Assembly (NCBI RefSeq): GCF_021991635.1
Contig: NZ_JAFFJA010000003.1
Location: forward strand, 1-64,000
Reading direction: 5' to 3'
DNA: 64,000 bases
Origin: Tepidanaerobacter sp. GT38
GTDB lineage: Bacteria; Bacillota; Thermosediminibacteria; Thermosediminibacterales; Tepidanaerobacteraceae
The notes beneath the pieces were generated by a model. The model did not search any database. It was not told the origin of the DNA and saw only the letters and a program-made list of their open reading frames with translations. The position numbers and the translations under genes were made by a program. Position 1 is the stretch's first letter. The number at the start of each line of letters is the position of its first letter. Below, piece after piece: positions 16,297 through 25,276 of this stretch.

Positions 16297-18819
16297 TCAA
16301 ATCAGGTCTATAAATCTTGTTTCTGTTGTACCGTCCTCGTATTCAATGACTATCTCAACACCAACTTGGCCGTTTTCGCCCTTTTCAAGGTTTTCGGAAG
16401 CAATCTGCGCTGAAAATGTATAACTTTTGCGTGTTGCTGGGTATACCGTCTGTGACAGACTCTTTGTCATACCAGGTACACCAACAGCCTTGAAGGAAGC
16501 AGTTCCCGAAACACCATTCTCAGTATCCACTTCAAAGCCGGAATTGACCCAGTAGGCAAAACCATCATCCGCTCTGGAATTGCGCAGATGGTTGAATGGT
16601 ACCATATCTTTAATTTCCTGACGGTTTATCAACTCTGCTGAGGACAGCGCATCCGCTGCCTTGTCCCACTGTGCTGAAGAATCGCCGAGTTCCCGCAGTT
16701 TAGTTGAAAGCTCAATCACTGTTTTCCATGGCTCCTGCAAGTTATACTGCCTTCTCACAACACGAGTCTTTACCAAAAGGCCTAGTTCTTTATCGTCCAC
16801 TGTAACAATATCACCCAGTTTCCATGCTTCGTGCTCATAACCGGTTAGCGCAGATAAATCCATTGCAGACAGTACATAAGAGACGCGAGGCTTCGAATAT
16901 TCTGCAAGCCGCATTTTTGCATATTCCAACATCTGATACGGATTCGTAAACGACGAACAATCAAGCGTCGACACCCTCACTTCACTGGAAAAAGTGTAAT
17001 CTTCCACGTATGCCTTACCTCCATTAATTGAAGCGAAGGTCAATCCGTCCTTTCCATAAGCATAGAGCCTTGTCACTAATTCGCGTGTATCGACTACCCG
17101 CTGAATACTTTTCAAATTCTTTCTATATGAAAAAAGCGCTCCGCTATCAGTACCACTAAAAGTCAAAAGGTGTACCTGACGGTTGGCGCTGTCAAACACC
17201 AGATCGCCGCCATAAATATTCTGTACGGCGCGAAGGATGGATAAGGCATTTTTTTCTGTACACTGCCATGTCCGTTTCGTAGTGACTGTAACATTTCCTA
17301 CTGTCCAGCCTGTACCCAAAAGTGCATATTGCATCGGAACATCTGCAGTATCTGCATTGAATTCTCTAGGTTCTTTTTCCGCACTGAAAGACAGATCGTA
17401 AAATACCGCTTCAGCATATACTTGCGTAATAACACGCCCATCTTCGCTTTTATTGTCCGTTAAGGTTCGGATCCGGTAAATGTCATTTACGATTTGCACT
17501 TGTTTTTCATTTTCCAGTGTGCTTCTTTTTGGATCATGGAACGGAAGCTTGAATTCCAGCGTATCCGCGCCGTTCACCTCACCAGTGACAATGATATCAA
17601 AGGCATTTTCAAGAACAGCTTCCCATGCTCCGTTTTTGTCCAAAATCACAGGACGGGCAAAGCCTAATTTCTCATAGGGCGCTTTCGGTATATCATGAAG
17701 CTGTATTTCCAGAAGTTTTGGCGTCCTCAACGGATCGCTGCTGGTAAGGGTAACACGGAACCTTATATATTGCCGATTTGGCGATTGAAGTTCACCGCTG
17801 GTTCCCACAGCCTGCCATGCAGACCATTCTTCAAGATCATCGCTTGTGCTGGTCTCTACTAAAGACACTGAAGTAACACCTGCAGTATATTCGCTTACGA
17901 CAGCTACACGACCGCTGCCCGATAATGCACATGGAACCGCCCTTGTATAAAGTACGCCACTTGCAGGATACTCGCCATCTGTTGCTTTAAGGGTGACTGC
18001 GCCAGGCTCTGCCAAAGCATCTACATCCGAAGACGCATCCCCACCGTTTGCATGTAAAGACGACTTAAAATATAACAGCAAATCATCAGCTGTAAGCTGT
18101 GAGTCCGTTTCCAGAAACCAGTCGTCGAAGCCTCCGGCATAGTAGTAGGTATTTGCATGCATCCCCATAATAATGTCTGCTATACATTCCCGATTCAGCT
18201 CTCCCGAAAAGGAACGCACAGGCGACACCCAGGTTGCCCCGTCGCTGCGATCGCATATGATGTTCTGTACCTTTTTGTTGTTTACTTCAATGATGGAGGC
18301 AATAAAGTACCAGCCGCCGTTTTTCAAGGTAATGGTAGCTGTTTCACTCTGGTCGTAGATTAGTGTGCCGGAGGAGTTATACAACATCAGCCTAAGTCTT
18401 CCTTGATAAAGTGAAACATAAAGAATTGGCTGACCAGGTCCTTGGCGTGTATTGAATATGGGTATATATGTCTGGCCGACCGAATAGGTGGTAGGATTAA
18501 TCCAACCGCCTACAACAATCTTTTCGCCCAGATTGCTAAAGAAACTCCCATCATTTTCTGCTATAAGATGGGTCTTTTCAGAAGTCGGATTAACAATATT
18601 TTGCCTGAAGTATCTTCCGAATCTTCCAGCAATAAGGTTTGCCGATGTCCCTGACCAGCCGGAGATGGTAAAATGTCTGCCATGTCCCGATGAGTCTATA
18701 AGCTGAAGATTTTCGTCTGGTGTTTTTTCATTAAATCGCCATAAAGCAGACGTCCTTGATGTTACAGGAAACTCACCGGTAAAATCCTCTTGGTTTGTCA
18801 GGATTGATTTTATCGCCAT
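16297..18819 (-). CDS. Tail-associated lysin/endopeptidase (prophage tail protein)
   Basis: An 840-residue tail-tip protein that follows the distal tail protein, as the Tal/endopeptidase does in siphoviruses. The first 250 residues are LamG/concanavalin-like (ALWRFNEKTPD, GGWINPTTY, GGWYFIASIIE, GGFDDWFLE), suggesting sugar binding. Residues about 385-720 match the phage minor structural / endopeptidase tail domain (DTLEFKLPFHDP, IVNDIYRIRTL, AWKLGDIVTVDDKELGLLVK). The C-terminus is a beta-rich carbohydrate-binding-like domain. No clear protease residues can be named. Confidence 0.75.
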   Translation of the reverse strand: MAIKSILTNQEDFTGEFPVTSRTSALWRFNEKTPDENLQLIDSSGHGRHFTISGWSGTSANLIAGRFGRYFRQNIVNPTSEKTHLIAENDGSFFSNLGEKIVVGGWINPTTYSVGQTYIPIFNTRQGPGQPILYVSLYQGRLRLMLYNSSGTLIYDQSETATITLKNGGWYFIASIIEVNNKKVQNIICDRSDGATWVSPVRSFSGELNRECIADIIMGMHANTYYYAGGFDDWFLETDSQLTADDLLLYFKSSLHANGGDASSDVDALAEPGAVTLKATDGEYPASGVLYTRAVPCALSGSGRVAVVSEYTAGVTSVSLVETSTSDDLEEWSAWQAVGTSGELQSPNRQYIRFRVTLTSSDPLRTPKLLEIQLHDIPKAPYEKLGFARPVILDKNGAWEAVLENAFDIIVTGEVNGADTLEFKLPFHDPKRSTLENEKQVQIVNDIYRIRTLTDNKSEDGRVITQVYAEAVFYDLSFSAEKEPREFNADTADVPMQYALLGTGWTVGNVTVTTKRTWQCTEKNALSILRAVQNIYGGDLVFDSANRQVHLLTFSGTDSGALFSYRKNLKSIQRVVDTRELVTRLYAYGKDGLTFASINGGKAYVEDYTFSSEVRVSTLDCSSFTNPYQMLEYAKMRLAEYSKPRVSYVLSAMDLSALTGYEHEAWKLGDIVTVDDKELGLLVKTRVVRRQYNLQEPWKTVIELSTKLRELGDSSAQWDKAADALSSAELINRQEIKDMVPFNHLRNSRADDGFAYWVNSGFEVDTENGVSGTASFKAVGVPGMTKSLSQTVYPATRKSYTFSAQIASENLEKGENGQVGVEIVIEYEDGTTETRFIDLI

Positions 18820-18823
18820 GTTA

Positions 18824-19597
18824 TCACCTCCATCTGCTTTTTGCCTGTATTTTTAACTCAGTAAAGGTCGCGTTTTCTGCGGCAATCTCAATATGATTAA
18901 CACCTTTCCTGAGAATTGGAAAATTCAGATCCTGCAGGCTGGGAAGACCATTTCTCAAGGTTCGGCCTGTTTCATCAATAACCTTAGCTGTTACCATGCC
19001 GGAGTCGACAATCAGAGTTTCACCTTCAGATAATGAGCCAACAATTAGCAATTCCTCGCCGTTTGTAATAAGCGAAATATAGCTTGATGAGGACGTTGAT
19101 ATCAAACCCTTCAAGAGATAAACCGGATTGGAATCCGCATTTCCTTTAACCCTCTCCAACTCATGCAGACCTGTTTCAGAAAGAACAAATATCTCATCTT
19201 CCAACGCGTAAACATACGGGTCGGGACAAACAAACCGAAGTTCAAAGCTGCCCGCTGTCCGCAATATCCGCTCACAGTCAACCGCTTCTGATAAGCGAGC
19301 CATGAAATATCGGTCGGGCAAATCATCTATAACAAGTTGCTTAAGCCCGTTTTCCGGATTTAACCATTCTGCAACATTATCAAGAACCGATACAAGATCG
19401 GCAAAACTGCGCTGGGGAAGCACACTACAGCTAATTATTATGTTTCGTTCTGATATGTCGCAGCCAAAATCTGCAATACCTGCTTTGCCCGGCACAGTTT
19501 CAAAGGAATTGCGCAGGGCAGGGGAGACCTGCCATTTGGTAAGTCTTGCTCGTATTTTCATACTTTGCGACGATATTCCATTGTAGATAAATCCCAT
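18824..19597 (-). CDS. Distal tail protein (Dit, Sipho_tail family)
   Basis: A 257-residue protein directly between tape measure and tail lysin, the invariant place of Dit. It begins MGFIYNGISSQSMKIRARL, has the family's ring domain (FETVPGKAGIADFG, SGSFELRFVCPDPYVYA-like segment) and ends in a beta-sandwich. Dit forms the hub linking the tail tube to the tip. Strong ribosome-binding site GGAGGG. The frame is intact. Confidence 0.85.
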   Translation of the reverse strand: MGFIYNGISSQSMKIRARLTKWQVSPALRNSFETVPGKAGIADFGCDISERNIIISCSVLPQRSFADLVSVLDNVAEWLNPENGLKQLVIDDLPDRYFMARLSEAVDCERILRTAGSFELRFVCPDPYVYALEDEIFVLSETGLHELERVKGNADSNPVYLLKGLISTSSSSYISLITNGEELLIVGSLSEGETLIVDSGMVTAKVIDETGRTLRNGLPSLQDLNFPILRKGVNHIEIAAENATFTELKIQAKSRWR

Positions 19598-19610
19598 ATG
19601 TTTCCCTCCA

Positions 19611-20291
19611 TTACGCTGTTATAAAACGTCCCTGCGCCCTTGAACCTGTCTGCATCAGGTTATATAACTCCTGTGAAATCCTACGTATGTCTTCTTCACC
19701 ACGAACAATCATCTGCTGCACCACAACAAGCGGCCCAGAAGCTAAATCGCTAAATCCACCTCTTCCACTTACACTAATATCAGGAGATATATTAAAATCT
19801 GTCGGCACTGCATTTTGCATATCGTCTGCCACTCTGGCCATAGCCTTGTCAAATCCCTCACCAATACCCAGTGCCATATTGCCGCCAATACCTTCAAAAA
19901 CAGTGGACGGAGATCTGATTCCAAGAAAATTCTTTACTCCATCAACAATACCGGAAAAGAAACCGGAAACCTTATCCTTAATCCAGCTACCAAGGCTTTT
20001 AATACCTTCCCAGATGCCTTTTACAATGTTCTTACCAATCTCAACCACTGAAACAACCGCCTTGCCCAAACCTTCTATAATAGCCGCAACAATCTGAGGT
20101 AAAGACTTTACTAGTTCTGGAATGGCTTTCACAAGCCCGGCAGCAAGCTGTACGATAAGCGTAATTCCCAATTCTATGATCTTCGGCATATTGTTCGTCA
20201 CAAAGTCAATGATTGTTGTAATTATCCTCGGCAGTGCTTCAATTAGTTCTGGCAATGCATTTAAAAGTCCCTGCGCCAGTCCCTGAATCAA
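19611..20291 (-). pseudogene. Tape measure protein, C-terminal part (frameshifted)
   Basis: The downstream 226 codons of the tail tape measure. They carry on the leucine/proline-rich repeats of the upstream piece without a gap (LIQGLAQGLLNALPELIEAL) and end with NFLGIRSPSTVFEGIGGNMA, a segment typical of the end of clostridial tape measures. The apparent start is a TTG inside the upstream stop, with no ribosome-binding site. I therefore read this as the same gene after loss of one base near 20288-20293. Confidence 0.82.
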
Positions 20292-21796
20292 TGTAAAACA
20301 GCTTCAAGGATTTTGTCCATATTATCCAGCAGCCCTTGCACAATGGTAATCACTGCTTGAACCGCTGCTGGAATTAGCTCCGGTAATGCTTCTCCAAGCC
20401 CCATTACCAACGCTGTGATTAGCTGCACCGCTGCATCAATGAGTAAAGGCAGGTTATCAATGAGTGCTCCGACAATGGTCATGACCGCATCTACTGCTGC
20501 TGGAATCAGCTCCGGCAGCAGGCTCAAGAGAGTTTGAAGCACCTGAGAGAACAATTCAGTTACAGTTTGCAACAGCACGGGAAGCAGATCTTTGACTGCT
20601 GAGATAATCGCACCGGTTGCCTCCGGCAGAGCGGCCACTATATTTTCCAAAACCGGTACGATATTTTTAACTACAGCCTGAAAGGCATCCACAAGATTTT
20701 GTGTTAGGTTCGTCATATCAGCGTTCGCATTGCCAAGTCCTGCTATAAACGAACTTAGAGAGGCTTGTAAAAGACCAATGGAACCGCTGATGGTCTGGGT
20801 AGACTCTCTTGCGAAGTTGCCAGCATACTGTTCGGTTTTTTCTAAAAACATCTGCATGGCAATCTCGGCCTTTTCGGCATTGGTTGCGCTATTCCATGCA
20901 AAGTCCAGTCCTTTTGCAAGAGCATAAGCTTCGATGGTAGTGGCGTTCATGGCGACACCCAGATTATCCATCATGGTGAAGTTACCCTTGGCTGCGCCAG
21001 CGATGGATTCCATGGCAGTCTGCATGTCAATGCCCATAACCGAAGCCATATCTGCCGCCCGTTGCATGGCCTTCTCAGTAAGTTCCAGACTTTTTTGCTG
21101 ATCGACACCAGCACCCTGAAACAGTGCGCCCATTTTGTTGGCGGTGGCAAGGTACTCGGATTGGGACAAGCCCAGATTCTTGTAGGCTTCTTCTCCCGTT
21201 TTTTGGATACGTGCAGCATATTCTCCAAACACAGCTTCAGAACCGCCAAGGTTCTGCTCAAGCTCACCAAACTGCTCCACGACCTCTTTTTCCAGCTTGA
21301 TGGCAGCCGCGCCCGCTGCGGCCGCTGCAGCACCCATAGCCGCGCCAACACCTTTAAGAACGCTGCCCAGCTTCTCAAATTTCGAGCTGGATTTTTCGGC
21401 ATTGTCTCCACTTTCCTTCAATTCGTCCCCAAGCTCGTCTGCACTTTCAGCAGACTGTTCGAGCTCGCGCTCCATTTTGTTCAGTTCGGCTTTTGCATTA
21501 TTAAGCTGTATTTGCCACGACTGAGTACGTCTGTCGGTTTCTCCGAAAGATGAGGCGGCATTGGCAAGGGCTTTCTCCAAAGTAGCTATTTTTTCTTTCT
21601 GCAATTCGATCTCTTTGTTAAGCACCTTGTTTCTTGCAGTAACAGCTTCAACTGACTTATCCTGCTTGTCGAACTGAGATACGACCAGGTTCATTTCGCT
21701 ACCCAGTACCTTAAAACTTTGATTGATCTCACGAATGGCGTTTTTAAATTCCTTTTCGCCTTCAATCCCGATCTTCAAGCCAAAATTGTCTGCCAC
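20288..21796 (-). pseudogene. Tape measure protein, N-terminal part (frameshifted)
   Basis: The first 502 codons of the tail tape measure, which sets tail length and chaperones DNA ejection. It starts at GTG with GGGAGG upstream. A coiled coil occupies about residues 20-150. A conserved region with alanine-rich helices and MGIDMQTAMESIAGAAKGNF follows, then tandem LPELIPAAVDAVMTI-type hydrophobic repeats. It stops at EAVLH, in the middle of the repeats. With the 226-codon piece the full protein would be about 728 residues. Confidence 0.85.
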
Positions 21797-21834
21797 ATGA
21801 CCGCCTCCCTTCGAGTAAAAATTATAAAAGTCTA

Positions 21835-21895
21835 TTGTATTTCAATGCGGTTTGGCATATACTAATAGTAGGGAAAGTAGGGAATTTCCTGCTTT
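21835..21895 (+). promoter_or_regulatory. Promoter and operator of the AbrB/PIN cassette
   Basis: TTGTAT (21835-21840) and TATACT (21858-21863) are 17 bases apart. An imperfect 22-bp palindrome follows at 21874-21895 (AAAGTAGGGAA / TTTCCTGCTTT, with two mismatched pairs), just after the start point. It is a natural site for autorepression by the antitoxin. Confidence 0.6.
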
Positions 21896-21921
21896 TCAAA
21901 TCCAAAAAAGGAGGATTCAGC

Positions 21922-22194
21922 ATGAACGTTCCCATAGTTGATAATGCAAAGGTAATGGCAAAAGGCCAGATCACGCTGCCAAAAGATATCCGCTCCAAAC
22001 TTCGCCTTTCCACTGGAGACCGCGTCACCCTCATTTGCGAGGAAGACCGGGTTATCCTTATGAATTCCGCTGTCTACGCCATGAAAATGCTGCAAAAGGA
22101 AATGGAGGGCGAAGCGGAAAAAGCCGGGATCCGCAATGATGACGATGTTATGGATCTGGTGAAGGACGTCCGCGCGGAGATTGAAGGGCTATGA
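21922..22194 (+). CDS. AbrB/SpoVT-type antitoxin
   Basis: About 90 residues from the ATG at 21922, which has AAGGAGG 7 bases upstream; a longer frame to 21835 would run over the promoter. The N-terminal half is a swapped-hairpin AbrB domain (DNAKVMAKGQITLPKDIRSK, then GDRVTLICEEDRVIL). The C-terminal half is helical and acidic and would bind the toxin. It overlaps the PIN gene by ATGA. It lies on the strand opposite to the tail genes around it. Confidence 0.87.
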   Translation: MNVPIVDNAKVMAKGQITLPKDIRSKLRLSTGDRVTLICEEDRVILMNSAVYAMKMLQKEMEGEAEKAGIRNDDDVMDLVKDVRAEIEGL

Positions 22195-22595
22195 GAGTGT
22201 TAATTGACACCAATATCCTGATCTCCGCTTCTTTGAGCAGCGAAGGAACGCCTTATCAGGCGTACATTAAAGCTGTAACACACCCTAACCACGGTATGGT
22301 TTGCGATCAAAACATCGATGAGCTTCGCCGGGTATACAACCGGAAATTCCCCCATAAGATCCAGGCGCTTGAACGCTTTTTGGCGATTGCGCTTACTGTT
22401 CTTGAAGTTGTTCCAACTCCCGCAGTAGACGTGTCGGATGAGGTGCTTGTCCGGGACGCATCCGACAGGCCAATACTCAGGGCGGCCATTGCGGCAAAAG
22501 CTGACGTGCTTGTAACCGGAGACAGAGATTTCCTTGAATCCGGCATAACAAACCCAAAGATCGTAACAGCGGCAGAGTTTTTGCAAATGGAATAA
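22191..22595 (+). CDS. PIN-domain toxin
   Basis: A 134-residue putative ribonuclease toxin of the PIN family. Acidic active-site residues are visible: D in RVLIDTNILISA, E in NIDELRRVYNRKF, D in RDASDRPILRAA and D in VLVTGDRDFLE. It is coupled to the AbrB antitoxin by a 4-base overlap and followed by its own terminator. The pair is a self-contained cassette inserted between the tail chaperone and tape measure genes, likely promoting prophage maintenance. Confidence 0.87.
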   Translation: MRVLIDTNILISASLSSEGTPYQAYIKAVTHPNHGMVCDQNIDELRRVYNRKFPHKIQALERFLAIALTVLEVVPTPAVDVSDEVLVRDASDRPILRAAIAAKADVLVTGDRDFLESGITNPKIVTAAEFLQME

Positions 22596-22645
22596 AAGCA
22601 GCTTTTTAAAGCAGGGATTACAGCCACCCTGCTTTTTTGCTGCTT
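22596..22645 (+). terminator. Terminator of the AbrB/PIN cassette
   Basis: AAGCAGGG (22609-22616) and CCCTGCTT (22627-22634) pair and run into TTTTTT. An outer AAGCAGC/GCTGCTT pair encloses them. It starts directly after the PIN stop and would stop transcription from colliding with the tail operon. Confidence 0.85.
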
Positions 22646-22835
22646 ATATTCCATAAGGTATCACATCATCAATTGTCAGCTCTCGCTTCGGTTTGGAAAT
22701 ACCTAAAAATTGCTTATGGCACTCCCATAAATCAAGCAGGTATCCAACAGGCATGAGCCATACTTCTTCCTCTGAACGATTAAGCTGAACAGTGCCGTAA
22801 TATAAAAGCCGAGTGAACAATTCCTCATCGCTCAC
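22644..22835 (-). CDS. Tail assembly chaperone, second small protein
   Basis: A 63-residue protein after the main tail assembly chaperone. It starts at GTG overlapping the upstream stop as GTGA. The stretch EEEVWLMPVGYLLDLWECHK is typical of the small gpGT-like proteins that siphoviruses encode just before the tape measure. In many phages this part is reached by frameshifting; here it has its own start. It ends at the AbrB/PIN cassette. Confidence 0.65.
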   Translation of the reverse strand: MSDEELFTRLLYYGTVQLNRSEEEVWLMPVGYLLDLWECHKQFLGISKPKRELTIDDVIPYGI

Positions 22836-23218
22836 TCGGCCGGTGTGTTTTTTAAGTCATCCTCACTTTCAACGTTTCTTTTGGTACCCTTGAACATTGC
22901 TTCCATGATAGCGTCTTTATATGCTGCCAGTTCCAAGGGAGATGTGAGAAGTTCCACTGTCTCTTCAGTCAGGAGTTCACGCTTATCCTGATTTTTGAGG
23001 TTGTGTATCAAAATGCTCTGGTTAGCCAGCAGTGTAATCAGCCATACCACTTCGTCAAGAGCCATCTCGAAGTTCTCGGTTTTCATCAGTTTCGTGCCGA
23101 GGTTTTCAAGACCGCCGTACCTTTTTGCAATCTCCTTTGTCGCTTTAGTGGTTAGAATAAGCTGATATTCTTCATCGCCGATTTTGATAATCGCGCTTCT
23201 GTCATTATCCTGCATCAT
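22832..23218 (-). CDS. Tail assembly chaperone (gpG-like)
   Basis: A 128-residue protein between the major tail protein and tape measure, the fixed place of the tail assembly chaperone. The N-terminal half reads IKIGDEEYQLILTTKATKEI, followed by AKRYGGLENLGTKL, common in this family. The C-terminus is charged. It would hold the tape measure unfolded while the tail tube polymerises. The start overlaps the upstream stop. Confidence 0.7.
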   Translation of the reverse strand: MMQDNDRSAIIKIGDEEYQLILTTKATKEIAKRYGGLENLGTKLMKTENFEMALDEVVWLITLLANQSILIHNLKNQDKRELLTEETVELLTSPLELAAYKDAIMEAMFKGTKRNVESEDDLKNTPAE

Positions 23219-23814
23219 TCACTGCCTCCTCCCACAGCAAATACCGGCTCATAAACTTCCGTATACCAGCCGGTAATAGTTTCAGGCGATACACCGGGAT
23301 CGTCTTCGCTGACCTCTGCCTTCCAAGGGTGCTTTCCCTGGCCATCTGGTTTGTTACGTCTCATGACTGTCCCTTCAATGGTGGGTGTCGAAAAGGTAAT
23401 GCTATCACCTTTCGTTTGGAGATTTGTAGCCGGGATTCCGAATTTAACCCTGTAAAGCCAAAAATACCTGTACTTGCCGTTAGCTTTCTTGGCTCTAAAG
23501 CCGATTGCCACAGGTGCGCCTCCATCCTCACTGGCAGAAATCAGCACCTTATTGTCATCAAGAGTGGCTCCCGTCAAAACCTCAGCAGCGTCTACTCCGA
23601 TATCTGCAACACCAAGAGTCAGGGTGCCGCTTTGAAATTCCTTGACCACTTCTGCCGCCCCGTCATCGGCATAAAGTGTCGCCTCTGCCAGCTCCACAGA
23701 AAGCTCTGCCGTAATAGCCTTAGCCAGCGGAACAGGCGTGGCGTATGTCTCTTCTCCGTTTTCATTCTCAGTTATTTTGGCATAATATAACCTGTCCAGT
23801 CCGATTGTGGCCAT
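23215..23814 (-). CDS. Major tail protein (phi13 family)
   Basis: About 199 residues beginning MATIGLDRLYYAKITENENG, the usual opening of phi13-type major tail proteins, and rich in beta strands. It polymerises into the tail tube. The ATG at 23814 has GGAGG about 10 bases upstream; another ATG at 23823 is too close to it. The C-terminal extension with proline and glycine may be surface-exposed. Gene order (after tail terminator, before chaperone) agrees. Confidence 0.85.
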   Translation of the reverse strand: MATIGLDRLYYAKITENENGEETYATPVPLAKAITAELSVELAEATLYADDGAAEVVKEFQSGTLTLGVADIGVDAAEVLTGATLDDNKVLISASEDGGAPVAIGFRAKKANGKYRYFWLYRVKFGIPATNLQTKGDSITFSTPTIEGTVMRRNKPDGQGKHPWKAEVSEDDPGVSPETITGWYTEVYEPVFAVGGGSE

Positions 23815-23819
23815 GTTTT

Positions 23820-24164
23820 TCATTCCTCCTTTACTTCATACTCTTTTGCCACATCAATGGCATAGTGGTGATAGCCGGTATCGTCCTCATGGCCTATATA
23901 CCGCCTGTCGGTAATGGTAAAGCCTGCTTGAAGCAATGTGTTCACTATTTCGTTTTTACGGGCAGTGTAGTTTCCCTTTATAAATAAAGACAACCTTACC
24001 TCCTGGGTTTCTACCTGAGGCCGGTTGTCTGCAAAAACTTCAAATGTATCTGTCATCGGAGTAATGACAAGGTACTCATCTGGCGGTACACCGCTAAATA
24101 CCCCGGTTTCAATGGGGATACCCAAACCATCCAATAACGAGTTTAATTCTGACAATATGCTCAT
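23820..24164 (-). CDS. Tail terminator / minor tail component
   Basis: A 114-residue protein of the HK97 gp11-like type. It has an N-terminal helix (ILSELNSLLDGLGIPIETGV) and a beta-strand core with YLVITPMTDTFEVFADN and VRLSLFIKGNY. Such proteins cap the tail tube before joining to the head. It overlaps the gp10-like gene by ATGA. The exact role is inferred from place and fold pattern. Confidence 0.7.
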   Translation of the reverse strand: MSILSELNSLLDGLGIPIETGVFSGVPPDEYLVITPMTDTFEVFADNRPQVETQEVRLSLFIKGNYTARKNEIVNTLLQAGFTITDRRYIGHEDDTGYHHYAIDVAKEYEVKEE

Positions 24165-24592
24165 ATACGACCCAGCTCCTGTTCCAGTCTTGACTTCATT
24201 GCTTCGATGCAGGACTTCCTTGTAGCTGATTTTGCCGGTTTCAAAAAGGGCCTTGGAGGCTGCCCGGACTTGCCGTACTCAATAATATTAGCAATCTTCG
24301 CATTACTTTCCCCATCCTTCCTTGGTTCAGTAAAGCCGATTTTTATGTTGTGGTTTCCATCCCTGTCCTGTTTGGCAGGAGATAATCCCAAAGCATTTAC
24401 CAATTCACCGGTTGCTCTGGACGGATATTTAGTGCCGCTCCCGATAACTGACTGAAGATTGGACTTCACTTTTGAAAGAACCACTTCCCCGCCTGCTTCC
24501 AGCACCTTAGGTATGATTTCGTCTGTTCTTTCTCCAAGTCTGGATAACTTGAGCAAGAACTCTTCCGGCATTTTAACTTCCACCTTAGCCAC
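24161..24592 (-). CDS. HK97 gp10-like head-tail joining protein
   Basis: A 143-residue protein of the gp10 family (neck/tail completion). It begins with VEVKMPEEFLLKLSRLGERT and has ALGLSPAKQDRDGNHNIKIG and the typical YGKSGQPPRPFLKPA ending, in which the strand with PARPFL-like sequence is the family signature. It starts at GTG 24592, with AGGAGG upstream. It lies between head closure protein and tail terminator, as expected. Confidence 0.85.
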   Translation of the reverse strand: MAKVEVKMPEEFLLKLSRLGERTDEIIPKVLEAGGEVVLSKVKSNLQSVIGSGTKYPSRATGELVNALGLSPAKQDRDGNHNIKIGFTEPRKDGESNAKIANIIEYGKSGQPPRPFLKPAKSATRKSCIEAMKSRLEQELGRI

Positions 24593-24608
24593 GTTGCAGC
24601 CCCTCCTT

Positions 24609-24944
24609 TTATGCTTTGCTTGATTTCACCTTTTCCGCAAGCACCTCAACATACATTCCGCGTCCCTTCACATCCTCTACACTGATAATGTTGTACCTGC
24701 CATCGCTGCAAACGAGTACAAGATCTGTGGTAACTTCCAGGTTAGGTATCTTACGGAAGCGGAACAGGGCAGACGCCTGCGAAAACGCCGCCCTGTTTGC
24801 CCATTTTTCACTGCCATGCCTGTCTTCCTTGTATGCCCTTACCGAAGCAAGAATGACATCACCTTTTTCAGTAAAACCCTCACTATCCTTAACCGGCTTG
24901 ACTGAGATAATGTCCACGAAAGTTTTCATTTTCCCAAGGCCCAT
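24609..24944 (-). CDS. Head closure protein (gp16-like)
   Basis: A small beta-barrel protein of 111 residues from the ATG at 24944, with GGAAGGTG upstream. The family pattern is visible: DIISVKPVKDSEGFTEKGD at the start, then ASALFRFRKIPNLEVTTDLV and RYNIISVEDVKGRGMYVEVL. It plugs the connector after DNA packaging. The upstream gene's stop is two bases before this start. Confidence 0.8.
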   Translation of the reverse strand: MGLGKMKTFVDIISVKPVKDSEGFTEKGDVILASVRAYKEDRHGSEKWANRAAFSQASALFRFRKIPNLEVTTDLVLVCSDGRYNIISVEDVKGRGMYVEVLAEKVKSSKA

Positions 24945-24946
24945 AT

Positions 24947-25255
24947 TTACACCTTCCAATCCCGGTCAAGCCGCAGCAATAGATTAACTGTATTCCATAC
25001 CTGCTGTCCTGCCTGCACACTATCCCCAAAAAAGCCAGCAGTCGAGCCATCCCTGCTTTCATAAAAATGGCTCGACAGCATAATGACAGCCTGCTCAGTA
25101 GTAGGCGGCATGGGGTTTTCGGCATAATATCCTTCCGGCTTTTTCTGGTAACTTTCCGCATAGGCCACTGCGGCTTTGATATACTCTTGTAAAAGTGCGT
25201 CATCTTCGCTGTGCTGCAATATGAGGTTTGCTTTAACCTTCTCCAAAAGTTCCAT
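24947..25255 (-). CDS. Head-tail connector protein (gp6-like)
   Basis: A 102-residue, mostly helical protein right after the capsid gene. It starts MELLEKVKANLILQHSEDDA and includes EYIKAAVAYAESYQ, the usual pattern of the gp6-like connector (DUF3199/phage_connect_1 group). It forms a ring under the portal. GGAGGTG precedes the ATG. Frame intact. Confidence 0.8.
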   Translation of the reverse strand: MELLEKVKANLILQHSEDDALLQEYIKAAVAYAESYQKKPEGYYAENPMPPTTEQAVIMLSSHFYESRDGSTAGFFGDSVQAGQQVWNTVNLLLRLDRDWKV

Positions 25256-25276
25256 GCCGCAGCACCTCCGTTTTCA

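Noticed and set aside
22640-22840. Programmed frameshift between the two tail chaperone proteins
   Set aside because: The second gene has its own GTG start overlapping the stop by 4 bases, and I did not see a slippery run.
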